Counted from the stretch's first letter, positions 15,941 through 24,082 are shown. The stretch is 40,012 nucleotides of DNA from Candidatus Korarchaeota archaeon NZ13-K (GCA_003344655.1 MAIU01000005.1:1-40012), one strand, 5' to 3'. Numbers and translations: made by a program. Notes: generated from the sequence alone by a model not told the origin.

Positions 15941-17079
15941 ACTCCTCCCTCCCAAACTTTCGCAAACCAGAGGGCGAGTGGCCTATAGATGAGATGAGCC
16001 AGCTTGGAGAATGGTGCTGAGACTATTAAGATGAAAACGGCCACTAGGTGAACTCCATAGGATGTGTAGGCCATCATAGGAATGTTTGCATATATCGCTG
16101 TCGTTATTAGGAAGCCCGATAATCCTATCACAAAGATCAGTGAGAGAAGCCACCAATCAGGCAGGTAAGTCCGCTCAGCGTAAACGGCATCCTTCCTGCT
16201 CCTGTGAATTATGTAATATATGCTACCATACATGAGCAGTAACCCCCCGGCAATCCCTAGAATTCTAGCAGTATTTGTGACAATGAAGGGCTCGGGAGCT
16301 CCCGGGTAGAGTGTTAACCACATGAAGTGGACACCAGTGGCCGCAAATGTCAAAACAAATCCCCAGAATATCGATAGATGAGCTAAATATCTGTTATTCA
16401 AACCCTTTTGGCATCTAAGTCTCAACTGGAATAATCCCTCTTTGAGGACGACGTCTATCAACTCCCTGATCCAAGCAGACAGCCTAGCGCTCTTTCCGTA
16501 CCCCATTGTTGCTCTTGCATACCTATACATGGTAAGGATGTTAATTAAGCTCACCAAAATCACGTAGGCTAGGAGCCATAACCCTATCTCATGAATCACT
16601 TCCGAACTGATTAGTGTATTTATGTCCACTCTAGTGAGATCTAGCCTGCTCAGACCATCGGACCATAGGAAGATCCCGAGGATTCCCACTAGAATCATTA
16701 CCACAGAAACTATTGATGCGGAGAACCTTTCATAAAATATTTTCCCTATTTTGAAGGGGCTGTAGTGAATCACTTGGTATTTCCTAGCGGAGTCCATTAT
16801 ATATCCAGGCGTAGCCTCTTTAGGACATGTCGCGTTACAATCACCGCAGAAGTAGCAAGTCCAAGGTGTAGGATCTCCCAGCACACTGTGCCTCATCCCA
16901 AGCTGGATCTTCTTTATCAACTTTCTTACTCTCACAGTCTGGATCTCGGAGTTAGGGCATATCGCTGTGCATGTCCCGCACTGGTAGCATTTCTTTATCC
17001 CATCTCCCCCAAGTCTCAGGAATTCCTTGGAAAGATCCTCCGTCACTACAAGTGGTCTTTCCATAGTGAGCGGGGCCAT
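15937..17079 (-). CDS. qmoC: QmoC-like membrane subunit: HdrC ferredoxin domain fused to cytochrome b
   Basis: A 380-residue fusion. Residues 31-41 and 75-85 hold two [4Fe-4S] motifs (CYQCGTCTAICP and CYFCGDCNATCP) as in HdrC. From about residue 118 six hydrophobic spans follow, with candidate haem histidines in VIHEIGLW, AHLSIFWG, TGVHFMW and GVHLVAV, matching the HdrE/NarI-like cytochrome b of QmoC. This should pass electrons between cytoplasmic flavoproteins and a quinone or similar lipid carrier. It opens the hydrogenase operon behind a TATA box at 17114-17127; ATG 17079 or ATG 17064 may be used. No HdrB is present, as in Qmo and unlike soluble HdrABC. Confidence 0.88.
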   Translation of the reverse strand: MAPLTMERPLVVTEDLSKEFLRLGGDGIKKCYQCGTCTAICPNSEIQTVRVRKLIKKIQLGMRHSVLGDPTPWTCYFCGDCNATCPKEATPGYIMDSARKYQVIHYSPFKIGKIFYERFSASIVSVVMILVGILGIFLWSDGLSRLDLTRVDINTLISSEVIHEIGLWLLAYVILVSLINILTMYRYARATMGYGKSARLSAWIRELIDVVLKEGLFQLRLRCQKGLNNRYLAHLSIFWGFVLTFAATGVHFMWLTLYPGAPEPFIVTNTARILGIAGGLLLMYGSIYYIIHRSRKDAVYAERTYLPDWWLLSLIFVIGLSGFLITTAIYANIPMMAYTSYGVHLVAVFILIVSAPFSKLAHLIYRPLALWFAKVWEGGV

Positions 17080-17113
17080 CGCTAGAATCCCCAGCAGTTG
17101 TAAGGACGTTGAA

Positions 17114-17127
17114 ATTTAAAAATATTT
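17114..17127 (-). promoter_or_regulatory. Promoter of the qmo/hdr-mvh hydrogenase operon
   Basis: Minus-strand AAATATTTTTAAAT lies about 40 nt before ATG 17079 and is the only clear TATA element ahead of this operon down to mvhA. The six structural genes that follow are overlapping or 4-15 nt apart. Confidence 0.55.
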
Positions 17128-17454
17128 CCTGATTCTCATGGAGAACGTCCCTATCCCCACGCTCGTTAGAAATTATATAATTAATCGCAACTATAGGAAA
17201 ATATTATATTGCTATAAATGATATAAAACACTATAATATCAATCTTCTACTTCATTAAACTGATAATGTTATACTATTTCAAATCTTCAGTTCCTATATG
17301 TTTATTCACTCAATAGCAGTAATTTTAATTGTAGCATGGAGTTTATGATCATAAATTTTTCATAATCTTGTTATGGAATTTTAATAATATGAGAAGAATT
17401 ATTAAATGAATTACCGTATTCTCGTTTAAAAGTATGTAAATCTACTTCTGTTAT
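17128..17454. other. AT-rich divergent intergenic region between hydrogenase operon and hypF
   Basis: About 330 bp of very AT-rich sequence in an otherwise GC-rich window, with no convincing gene. It holds inverted arms ATATTATA (17201-17208) and TATAATAT (17232-17239) and several possible TATA elements, including gtttaaaagtat at 17424-17435. I found no copy of the GGTAATA/TATTACC element seen before cbiM. Likely carries the control sites for two divergent units. Confidence 0.5.
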
Positions 17455-17493
17455 ATGCGGTGGCCTGTTATCGGCAGAATATTGTTAACAAGA

Positions 17494-17500
17494 TTTATTA
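17494..17500 (+). promoter_or_regulatory. Probable TATA box of hypF-hypD
   Basis: tttatta about 42 nt before ATG 17539. A competing element at 17424-17435 would give a leaderless message from ATG 17455, adding 28 basic residues not known in HypF, so I favour the downstream pair. Confidence 0.4.
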
Positions 17501-17538
17501 GAGCTTATCACTATAGGATTAGGCGGAGTGCTGGAGCG

Positions 17539-19866
17539 ATGAGGGCGCCGTTTGAGGAGAGAATTACAGCTCTGGTAGTCAAAATATCCGGCATAGTTCA
17601 GGGAGTTGGCTTCAGGCCCTTCATCCATAGACTGGCCACCAGATACAGCTTATCGGGATATGTCAAGAACTTGGGAGGGAGCGAGGTAGAGATAAGGATC
17701 GAGGGGAGTTTGGGATCTATTTCATCGTTCTTAAAATCCCTGTTGGATGAGAGACCACCTCCGGCTAGGATAGAGGAGATGGTAATAAGGGCTGATGAGC
17801 CAAACGGGACCTCCGGTTTCTCGATACTCAAGAGCGATGCTAGGTCGGAGCTCTACTCCATGATACCGCCGGACTTCAGCATATGCGAGCACTGCCTCAG
17901 GGAGGTTTACGACCCCTCGGACAGGCACTACAGGTATGCTTTCAACAGCTGCGCCTGGTGCGGCCCCAGGTTCTCGATGATGAGGGGGCTTCCCTACGAT
18001 AGGGAGAACACCTCGATGTCGGAGTTCCCCCTCTGCAGGAGTTGCGAAGCTGAGTACGGAGATCCCGGAAATTTAAGGAGGTTCCACGCTCAGGGAATCT
18101 CCTGCCCCGAGTGCGGCCCCTCCCTCTGGCTCGAGGATAACAAGGGGAATAGGTTGAGCGTCGAGGATCCCATAGGGAGGGCGGCTAGACTCATAGATGA
18201 GGGTAAGATAGTTGCGATAAAGGGGATAGGAGGTTATCACATCGCCTGCCTGGCAACGGACGATCTGATCGTCAGGAGGCTCAGGGAAAGGAAGAAGAGG
18301 CCTCACAAGCCCTTCGCCCTCATGGCTCTCGACCTTGAGACCGTTGAGAGGCATGCTGTTCTTGATGGGCCATCAAAGGATCTCCTGACGAGCCCGGAGA
18401 GACCAATAGTCCTCCTGCCTAAGAGGGACGGTTCGGGAATCTCTGAGCTGGTGGCGCCGGGTCTGCACCTGATAGGGATCATGCTCCCCTACACAGCTCT
18501 TCATCACATGCTGCTGAGGGAGACGGCCGATGGGGTGCTCATAATGACGAGCGGCAACGAGCACAACAGGCCCATGTGCACCGATGTAGAGAGCGCTAGG
18601 AGATCGCTGTCCGGTGTGGTGGACTACTTCCTGCATCACGATCGTGAGATAGTCAACAGGGTGGACGACAGCGTGCTCAGGTTCACCGGCAGGAGGGTTA
18701 CAATGCTGAGGAGGTCAAGGGGCTATGCCCCAATGTGGATAAAGCTGCCGGCCCGCCTGAAGAGACCCGTAATAGCATTCGGCGCCGAGCTGCAGAACGC
18801 GGGGGCCGTGGCCTTCGATGACAAGGTTGTCCTGACTCAATTCATAGGGGACACCGATGAGATGGAGAACCTGGAGTTCCTTGACAGGATGCTGAGGTTC
18901 TTCATGAACGCTTACTCCATAGATCCATCGAGGGCCGCGCTCGTGGTGGACAAGCATAGAGCGTATTCATCCAGGAGGCTGGCCGAGATCTGGGCTGAGA
19001 GACACGGCGCCAGCCTGATAGAGGTTCAGCACCACCATGCGCACGTGCTCTCTGTCATGGCTGAGGAGAGGCTGGGCCTCGAAACTAGGGCCATTGGTGT
19101 GGCGGTGGATGGTCTGGGGTATGGGGAGGATGGGACTCTCTGGGGAGGGGAGGTTCTCCTCTCCAAGTTCTCCGGCTTCGAGAGGATCGGCCACCTGAGG
19201 CCCCAGCCCATGCCCGGGGGTGACAGGGCATCTAGGTACCCCGTCAGGATGCTCATAGGGATCCTGAGCACCTTCATGAGCGATGAGGAGATTCTGGAGG
19301 TGCTGAGGAAGAATGATCTCCTCAAAGGACTTCCTATGGGGGAGGAGGAGGCAAGGGTATCTTTGATTCAGGCTAGGAGCAGGGGGGTGCCTCTAATATC
19401 CAGCACCGGCAGGTTCATGGACGCGGTGAGCTCTCTGCTGGGCATCTGCTTCGAGAGGACCTATGAGGGGGAGCCAGCCATGAGGCTCGAGGCCGCGGCC
19501 TCAAGGGGGAGGCTGGTGGATGTGGATCCCCCCAGGGTGGTTGGTGGCGTCGTAGACACAAGCGAGTTCCTGGAGAGGCTGATGAGCGTTGAAGCGAGGA
19601 GGGAGGACCTGGCTTTCACCTCGATATACCTGCTAGGGTACTCCCTTGGAAGGTTGGCCTCGATGGGTCTGAAGAGTAGCGATTTGAACTCTGTTCTGGT
19701 TTCAGGAGGCGCAGCCGTCAACTCTATCCTGATCTCTGGCATTGAGGATGCCCTCAGGGAGGTGGGCGCTCAGGTGAGGCTGAACTCCTCCGTGCCACCG
19801 GGGGACGGCGGTATAGCGCTGGGACAGGTGGCCTTCGTCTTGGGGAGGGATAGCGATGTTGACTGA
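17539..19866 (+). CDS. hypF: Carbamoyltransferase HypF
   Basis: Makes carbamoyl-adenylate from carbamoyl phosphate and transfers the carbamoyl group to the C-terminal cysteine of HypE, the first step to the CN ligands. Domains in order: acylphosphatase (ISGIVQGVGFRPFIHRLA), four CxxC zinc knuckles (CEHC, CAWC, CRSC, CPEC), YrdC-like domain (KGIGGYHIACLATDD) and Kae1-like domain with QHHHAHVLSV and GDGGIALGQ. From ATG 17539 it has 775 residues, normal for HypF; the frame stays open to ATG 17455, but the extra segment is outside the family pattern. It overlaps hypD by 11 nt, so the two are co-translated. Confidence 0.96.
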   Translation: MRAPFEERITALVVKISGIVQGVGFRPFIHRLATRYSLSGYVKNLGGSEVEIRIEGSLGSISSFLKSLLDERPPPARIEEMVIRADEPNGTSGFSILKSDARSELYSMIPPDFSICEHCLREVYDPSDRHYRYAFNSCAWCGPRFSMMRGLPYDRENTSMSEFPLCRSCEAEYGDPGNLRRFHAQGISCPECGPSLWLEDNKGNRLSVEDPIGRAARLIDEGKIVAIKGIGGYHIACLATDDLIVRRLRERKKRPHKPFALMALDLETVERHAVLDGPSKDLLTSPERPIVLLPKRDGSGISELVAPGLHLIGIMLPYTALHHMLLRETADGVLIMTSGNEHNRPMCTDVESARRSLSGVVDYFLHHDREIVNRVDDSVLRFTGRRVTMLRRSRGYAPMWIKLPARLKRPVIAFGAELQNAGAVAFDDKVVLTQFIGDTDEMENLEFLDRMLRFFMNAYSIDPSRAALVVDKHRAYSSRRLAEIWAERHGASLIEVQHHHAHVLSVMAEERLGLETRAIGVAVDGLGYGEDGTLWGGEVLLSKFSGFERIGHLRPQPMPGGDRASRYPVRMLIGILSTFMSDEEILEVLRKNDLLKGLPMGEEEARVSLIQARSRGVPLISSTGRFMDAVSSLLGICFERTYEGEPAMRLEAAASRGRLVDVDPPRVVGGVVDTSEFLERLMSVEARREDLAFTSIYLLGYSLGRLASMGLKSSDLNSVLVSGGAAVNSILISGIEDALREVGAQVRLNSSVPPGDGGIALGQVAFVLGRDSDVD

Positions 19867-20989
19867 ATTGAGGGATAAGGAAATATCATTAAAAATCGCT
19901 AGAAAGATAAAAGAAATAAGCAAAAATCTGGGAAATGTGAAAATAATGAACTTCTGCGGGACTCACGAGTGGGTGATAACGCACTACGGGCTGAGGTACC
20001 TCATGCCCGAGAGCGTGGAGCTGATAGCTGGCCCCGGATGCCCCGTCTGCATAACTCCCGCTCGCTACGTCGACGCCGTGGTGAAGCTGGCGATGGAAGG
20101 GGTGAGAGTGATGACGTTCGGGGACAGCTACAGGCTGATGGGCTCCAGGAAGAGCGGGCTCCCCAGGAGCCTAGAGGAGGCCAGGGAGAGGGGAGCGAAT
20201 GTTGAGATAGTTTACAGCATGCTTGATGCGATAAGGATGGCCAAGGATGGCAAGGAATCCGCTTTCTTCGCGGTAGGCTTCGAGACAACGGCACCCGCCG
20301 TCCTAGCTCCCCTGCGCTCGGGTGAGGTCCCCAGCAACCTTAGCCTCGTGGTGGCCCACAGGCTCACGCCTCCCATAATGAGGTACGTCTTGGAAAGGTT
20401 CCCCGGTTCCCCCATAAAGGGAGTCATAGCCCCGGGTCACGTCTCCACGGTGGTGGGCTCCTCGGCCTGGGAGTTCGTCGCCACCGAGTATCGCATACCC
20501 GTGGTCGTATCCGGTTTCGAGCCAGTGGACGTGCTCCTCTCCATCCTTGAGATAGTGAGGCAGATAGCCAGGGGTGAGGCCAGGCTCTTCAACGAGTACT
20601 CGAGGGCCGTCAGCAAGGAAGGGAACAGAAGAGCCATTGAGGTGATGAGATCAACAACCGAAGTGGTGGATGCTGATTGGAGGGGAATAGGGATCGTTCC
20701 GGACAGCGGGCTGGTCCTAAAGGATGAGTTCTCTGAATTCGACGCCCTAAGGAGGTATGATGTGGGAGAAAGTTCCTTAAACTTCGATGACTCCCTCCCG
20801 GGTTGCAGGTGCGCCGAGATCACCTTGGGAATGATCAGACCCACGGAGTGCCCACTCTTCATGAGGGCCTGCACTCCGGAGAGACCCTACGGCCCTTGCA
20901 TGGTCTCCAGCGAGGGAACCTGTCTGATATGGGCCAAGTATAGGGGTAGCGAGTTCCTAAGAGGACTGGCCGAGGATCTTTCCGTCTGA
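19856..20989 (+). CDS. hypD: Hydrogenase maturation protein HypD
   Basis: Iron-sulfur scaffold on which, with HypC, Fe(CN)2CO is assembled. The family motifs are all present: NFCGTHEWVITHYGLR (about residues 32-47), GPGCPVCITP, GFETTAPA, and the C-terminal [4Fe-4S] ligand set in CRCAEITLG, ECPLF, ACTPE, GPCMVS and GTCLIW. At 377 residues it is full length. Start ATG 19856 lies within the end of hypF. It closes the plus-strand maturation unit and is followed after 100 bp by the nickel transporter operon, which has its own promoter and operator. Confidence 0.97.
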   Translation: MLTELRDKEISLKIARKIKEISKNLGNVKIMNFCGTHEWVITHYGLRYLMPESVELIAGPGCPVCITPARYVDAVVKLAMEGVRVMTFGDSYRLMGSRKSGLPRSLEEARERGANVEIVYSMLDAIRMAKDGKESAFFAVGFETTAPAVLAPLRSGEVPSNLSLVVAHRLTPPIMRYVLERFPGSPIKGVIAPGHVSTVVGSSAWEFVATEYRIPVVVSGFEPVDVLLSILEIVRQIARGEARLFNEYSRAVSKEGNRRAIEVMRSTTEVVDADWRGIGIVPDSGLVLKDEFSEFDALRRYDVGESSLNFDDSLPGCRCAEITLGMIRPTECPLFMRACTPERPYGPCMVSSEGTCLIWAKYRGSEFLRGLAEDLSV

Positions 20990-21021
20990 GGTCAGCTCTC
21001 CGGGGTCCCGCTGACTCATGT

Positions 21022-21070
21022 TATTACCAATTTCTATCTTTGGTAATATTTTTAAGCAGGCGGTATTACC
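21022..21070. promoter_or_regulatory. Candidate NikR operator overlapping the cbiM/nikM TATA box
   Basis: Three copies of one half-site: TATTACCAA (21022-21030), TTGGTAATA (21040-21048) and TATTACC (21064-21070). The second and third form GGTAATA-N15-TATTACC, 22 bp start to start, the geometry of known NikR operators (GTATGA-N16-TCATAC in E. coli). A TATA box at 21047-21055 lies inside it, so bound repressor would block initiation. nikR is encoded 2 kb away. Operator identity is inference. Confidence 0.6.
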
Positions 21071-21089
21071 GTACAACCGGGTAGGTATT

Positions 21090-21704
21090 ATGCATATCCC
21101 GGACGGCTTCCTGGATCCGGCTGTCGCCCTCGCGCTCTACGTGATCTCTCTGTCGCTGGTGGTCTACTCGGGCAGGAGGTACTTCAAGGGAGGAGGGGAC
21201 ATCTACTACCTCTCAGTCATGGCGGCCGCCATATTCGCGGCTCAGATGCTGAACTGGCCGATACCCGGGGGCACATCGGCTCACTTCGTTGGGGGCGCCT
21301 TCGCGTCCATATTCCTGGGACCATTCGGGGGATGCGTTGCCATGTTCATGAACCTCCTCGTTCAGTCCCTCCTGATGGGCGACGGCGGCATAACGGCTCT
21401 AGGGGCCAACGCGTTCAACATGGCCGTCGTCGACGTTTTCGTGGGCTATGCGATATACAAGGCCGTGCTGAGGTATCTGGGCGAGGGGAAGAGGTTCCTC
21501 GCGGCATTCCTAGCCGGCTGGCTTGGCATAACGCTGGCGGCCGTGGCGTGCGGCATAGAGTTGGGTCTCTCCCCAAGCTTCGGCTATCCCCTAGCGGTGA
21601 CCGTGTCCGTCATGGGGATCTGGCACCTCGCTTTGGGGCTGGTGGAGGGAATAGCCACCGCGCTCATCGTCACATACCTAGCCGGCAGGGGGTGGAGATT
21701 ATGA
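21090..21704 (+). CDS. cbiM: ECF nickel/cobalt transporter substrate-binding subunit CbiM/NikM
   Basis: Metal-binding membrane subunit of a CbiMNQO/NikMNQO importer. The N-terminus MHIPDGFLDP is diagnostic: the amino group and His2 bind the metal, together with a downstream His (His65 in GTSAHFVGGA). About six to seven membrane spans follow over 204 residues. The frame is open back to 21018, but His2 fixes ATG 21090. The NikR-type palindrome in its promoter and the adjoining hydrogenase maturation genes make nickel the likely substrate; cobalt is the alternative, as the sequence alone does not separate them. It overlaps the next gene as ATGA. Confidence 0.93.
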   Translation: MHIPDGFLDPAVALALYVISLSLVVYSGRRYFKGGGDIYYLSVMAAAIFAAQMLNWPIPGGTSAHFVGGAFASIFLGPFGGCVAMFMNLLVQSLLMGDGGITALGANAFNMAVVDVFVGYAIYKAVLRYLGEGKRFLAAFLAGWLGITLAAVACGIELGLSPSFGYPLAVTVSVMGIWHLALGLVEGIATALIVTYLAGRGWRL

Positions 21705-21967
21705 GGAGGAGCCATCTGGCCATAATCGTTCTGGTGCTTATAAGCCCCCTCTTTGGGGTCATAGGCGCCAACATCGTGGGCTACAGAGAACCTCTGGACG
21801 TGGCCGCAGAGCTCATAGGGATGAAGGAGTCTGAGCCCGTCTGGAGCGGTATATTTCCGGATTACACCATACCTGGATTGCCCGATGAGATAGCTTACAT
21901 CGTAGCTGGGCTGGTGGGGGTTGGGGTGCTCCTCCTACCCTCCCTGATAAGGAGGACTGGGAAGTGA
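21701..21967 (+). CDS. Small two-helix ECF transporter subunit, PDGLE/CbiN-like
   Basis: An 88-residue protein with an N-terminal membrane helix (LAIIVLVLISPLFGVIGANI) and a C-terminal one (IAYIVAGLVGVGVLLL), with a polar loop containing FPDYTIPGLPDEI between them. This matches the PDGLE-type small subunit that accompanies or is fused to CbiM/NikM. ATG 21701 overlaps the cbiM stop by 4 nt, and its stop overlaps the cbiQ GTG. The role of such subunits is thought to be assisting metal loading. The frame is open upstream through cbiM, but that part is only an out-of-frame shadow of cbiM. Confidence 0.8.
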   Translation: MRRSHLAIIVLVLISPLFGVIGANIVGYREPLDVAAELIGMKESEPVWSGIFPDYTIPGLPDEIAYIVAGLVGVGVLLLPSLIRRTGK

Positions 21968-22689
21968 GGGCGTTCGAGAGGGCTTTCGAGGGGATCCTGA
22001 GGTCCTTCTACGAATGGGTTTCATTGGTGGAGCTCTCACCCGGGAGGCTCCATGCGAATCCCCTGATATCCTTTTTCTCCTGCTTAGCAGTCGTTTCCAC
22101 GATATCCTTCTCCTCTAAGGTGACCCAGATTCTGCTCTCAGTTTCCCTCTCCTGCCTGATACTCCTGCTCTGCGATATCAGGGGATTCAAGAGGTCCCTG
22201 AAGGTGTCAATCATCTGGCTGGCTTTCACCTCAATCATAATGCTGCCCAGGATCGCTCAGGACTCCGGGGCCCTGGTAGTACCCATGAGGGTTGCCGCCG
22301 CCCTGCTGGCTCTCAACTCATTCATCGGGCTTGTGGGGACCAAGAGGCTGATCGGGGGCATTGACGTGGCGCTGACCCCCCTCATCGGGAGGGACCTGGG
22401 CACGGCCTTCGAGGTGATGATCATACAGATGGGCAGGTACTTGAGGTCGCTCAGCGGACTCATACTGGCAAAGGCGTCCAGGCTTGTAGAGCGCAGCTTA
22501 CTGGGGGATTACTCCATCATATCTATGGCGGCCTCTGAGCTTTTCCTCAAGGGGCCCGGAGATGCCTTCAAGACATCCCTGGTCTTCAGGTCTAGGGTGC
22601 TCGAGCTCGAGTTGAGCAACAGCTTGAGGGACACCCTCTTGCTGACGGTCATATCATTTACATATGCGATCCTCCTCCTGGTTCCCTAG
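21964..22689 (+). CDS. cbiQ: ECF transporter membrane component CbiQ/NikQ (EcfT)
   Basis: Transmembrane scaffold that couples the ATPase to CbiM. A 241-residue protein starting at GTG 21964 within the stop of the previous gene. It has an N-terminal LHANPLISFFSCLAVV segment, several hydrophobic spans, and a cytoplasmic helical region with charged turns including FKTSLVFRSRVLELEL near the C-terminus, the position of the EcfT coupling helices. Sequence conservation in this family is low, so the call rests on size, topology and place between cbiM and cbiO. It ends directly against the cbiO start with no gap. Confidence 0.85.
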   Translation: MRAFERAFEGILRSFYEWVSLVELSPGRLHANPLISFFSCLAVVSTISFSSKVTQILLSVSLSCLILLLCDIRGFKRSLKVSIIWLAFTSIIMLPRIAQDSGALVVPMRVAAALLALNSFIGLVGTKRLIGGIDVALTPLIGRDLGTAFEVMIIQMGRYLRSLSGLILAKASRLVERSLLGDYSIISMAASELFLKGPGDAFKTSLVFRSRVLELELSNSLRDTLLLTVISFTYAILLLVP

Positions 22690-23508
22690 GTGCCCTCAAT
22701 GAGGCTCTGCGCGCACGGGGTGAGCTACGCCTACCCTGATGGCACGCTGGCAATCGAGGGGGTGAGCCTCTGCGTCTCCTCCGGTAAGGTTATATGCGTG
22801 CTCGGCCCCAACGGATCCGGAAAGAGCACACTTCTCCTCCTCATGGCTGGGCTGATCAGACCATCCTCGGGTCGCATCACGCTGGACGGTGTTGAGATAG
22901 ATTCGCTGGAGTACAGAAAGATTTGCGGGATCCTCTTTCAGGATCCGTCAGATCAGCTCATAGCCCCGACCGTCGAGGAGGATGTGGCGCTGGGACCGGA
23001 GCAGCTCAGGCTGGGTAAGGAGGAGGTCAGGGAGAGGGTCAGGTCATCCCTGGAGAGGCTGGGACTCCTGGGGCTTGAGAGAAAATCCCCATTCAGGCTG
23101 AGCGGTGGAGAGGCAGCTAAGGTCGCTCTAGCAGGTTTGATGGCCCTGGATCCCGAGGTCTACCTGCTCGATGAGCCCAGCTCCTCACTCGACCTCAGGG
23201 GGGTCGAGGTGCTCAAGGAGGTGCTGAGGGAGCTCAAGGGTAGGGGGAAGATCGTGGTGATAGCAACGCAGGACTCAGACTTCGCCTCCGAGGTCGCGGA
23301 CGAGGTGTACATCATGAACAAAGGAAGGCTTATTGCCGGGGGAGACTTGAGGATCCTGAGCGAGCTGCCGCTGGAGGAGATCGGCATAAAGCCACCCACG
23401 GCCCTCAGAATATGCAGGATGCTGTTTCCTCTCATCAAAGATCCTTTGGTGGACCTGGATTCGCTCATAGAGGTCTTAAGGAGAACCCTCTCAAGCCAAA
23501 GGGACTAG
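22690..23508 (+). CDS. cbiO: ECF transporter ATPase CbiO/NikO
   Basis: ABC ATPase that powers nickel/cobalt uptake. Motifs in order: Walker A GPNGSGKST (about residues 38-46), Q-loop LFQDPSDQLIAPTVEEDVALGP (typical of cobalt/nickel and ECF ATPases), signature LSGGEAAKVA, Walker B VYLLDEPSSSLD, and Q rather than H in the switch region (IATQDSD), an unusual substitution at the usual H-loop position. GTG 22690 follows the cbiQ stop directly; ATG 22699 is an alternative. Its 3' end overlaps the convergent nikR by 18 nt. Confidence 0.93.
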   Translation: MPSMRLCAHGVSYAYPDGTLAIEGVSLCVSSGKVICVLGPNGSGKSTLLLLMAGLIRPSSGRITLDGVEIDSLEYRKICGILFQDPSDQLIAPTVEEDVALGPEQLRLGKEEVRERVRSSLERLGLLGLERKSPFRLSGGEAAKVALAGLMALDPEVYLLDEPSSSLDLRGVEVLKEVLRELKGRGKIVVIATQDSDFASEVADEVYIMNKGRLIAGGDLRILSELPLEEIGIKPPTALRICRMLFPLIKDPLVDLDSLIEVLRRTLSSQRD

Positions 23509-23895
23509 GAAGGGCTTTATGATCTCCACAACTCCCAGCCCCTGAAGCTCCATGAAGAGCTGCCTGACCCTGGAGAGTGATCCCAGAATTATAACGACCT
23601 CGAGGCACCTCTCCTCATCCACGTGAACGTGAGAAGTGGATCTTATCAGATCGAGGTACTTATGCTGGACCTCGACTACATCCCTCCCCCTATGGTGGTC
23701 GTAAACGAGCAATATCGCTCCGGTAACTTCCTTGTCAACGTCGGAGAGGATCCAGTATCTCTCAGCTATGTAGAGAGATATAGCCTCTGATATTGCCTTC
23801 GATCTGCTCCTCACACCAGTACGGGAGAGTAGATCGCTCAGCTGATTCATCAGATCCCTGGGCACGGATATGGCCGTTCTGGAGACGCCCCTCAT
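23491..23895 (-). CDS. nikR: Nickel-responsive regulator NikR
   Basis: Ribbon-helix-helix repressor with a nickel-binding ACT-like domain; with nickel bound it shuts off nickel uptake genes. From ATG 23895 (134 aa): DNA-binding strand SRTAISVP and helices to about residue 45, then the regulatory domain with all four square-planar nickel ligands: His78 (VEVQHKYLD), His89 and His91 (TSHVHVDEERC) and Cys97, each two positions later than His76, His87, His89 and Cys95 of E. coli NikR. A TTG at 23922 adds nine residues, but a TATA box at 23921-23932 predicts transcription from about 23900. Its expected target is the palindrome before cbiM. Confidence 0.95.
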   Translation of the reverse strand: MRGVSRTAISVPRDLMNQLSDLLSRTGVRSRSKAISEAISLYIAERYWILSDVDKEVTGAILLVYDHHRGRDVVEVQHKYLDLIRSTSHVHVDEERCLEVVIILGSLSRVRQLFMELQGLGVVEIIKPFLVPLA

Positions 23896-23920
23896 ACTAC
23901 CTTTTATCCCAGCGATGTGC

Positions 23921-23932
23921 AATCTAAAAAAT
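23921..23932 (-). promoter_or_regulatory. TATA box of nikR
   Basis: Minus-strand CATTTTTTAGATT-type element about 31 nt before ATG 23895; it overlaps the TTG at 23922, which argues against that start. No NikR half-site is visible here, so autoregulation is not indicated. Confidence 0.5.
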
Positions 23933-24044
23933 GTTAGCTCGACCAGAAGGGCTCTGGATCCGATGCACCTCCGGAGTGTTCACTCGGGTTCCATTGCCAT
24001 CCCGGGGGCGTCAGCATTTGGCCGATCCCGAATGACATACTTTC

Positions 24045-24055
24045 TTTAATATATT
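24045..24055 (+). promoter_or_regulatory. TATA box of the CBS-domain gene
   Basis: tttaatatatt predicts a start of transcription near 24076. ATG 24068 would lie upstream of it, so ATG 24083, preceded by GGTGAT, is the better start. Confidence 0.5.
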
Positions 24056-24082
24056 CACCCCACCACTATGGCCGGTGATACC

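Noticed and set aside
17455-17538. N-terminal extension of HypF from ATG 17455
   Set aside because: The 28 extra residues are basic and outside the HypF pattern, and a second TATA element lies downstream of this ATG; I start at 17539, though leaderless use of 17455 is not excluded.
21332-21700. Open frame joined to the front of the PDGLE-like gene
   Set aside because: This part is an out-of-frame shadow of cbiM with low-complexity Arg/Gly composition; the real gene begins at the ATGA overlap at 21701.
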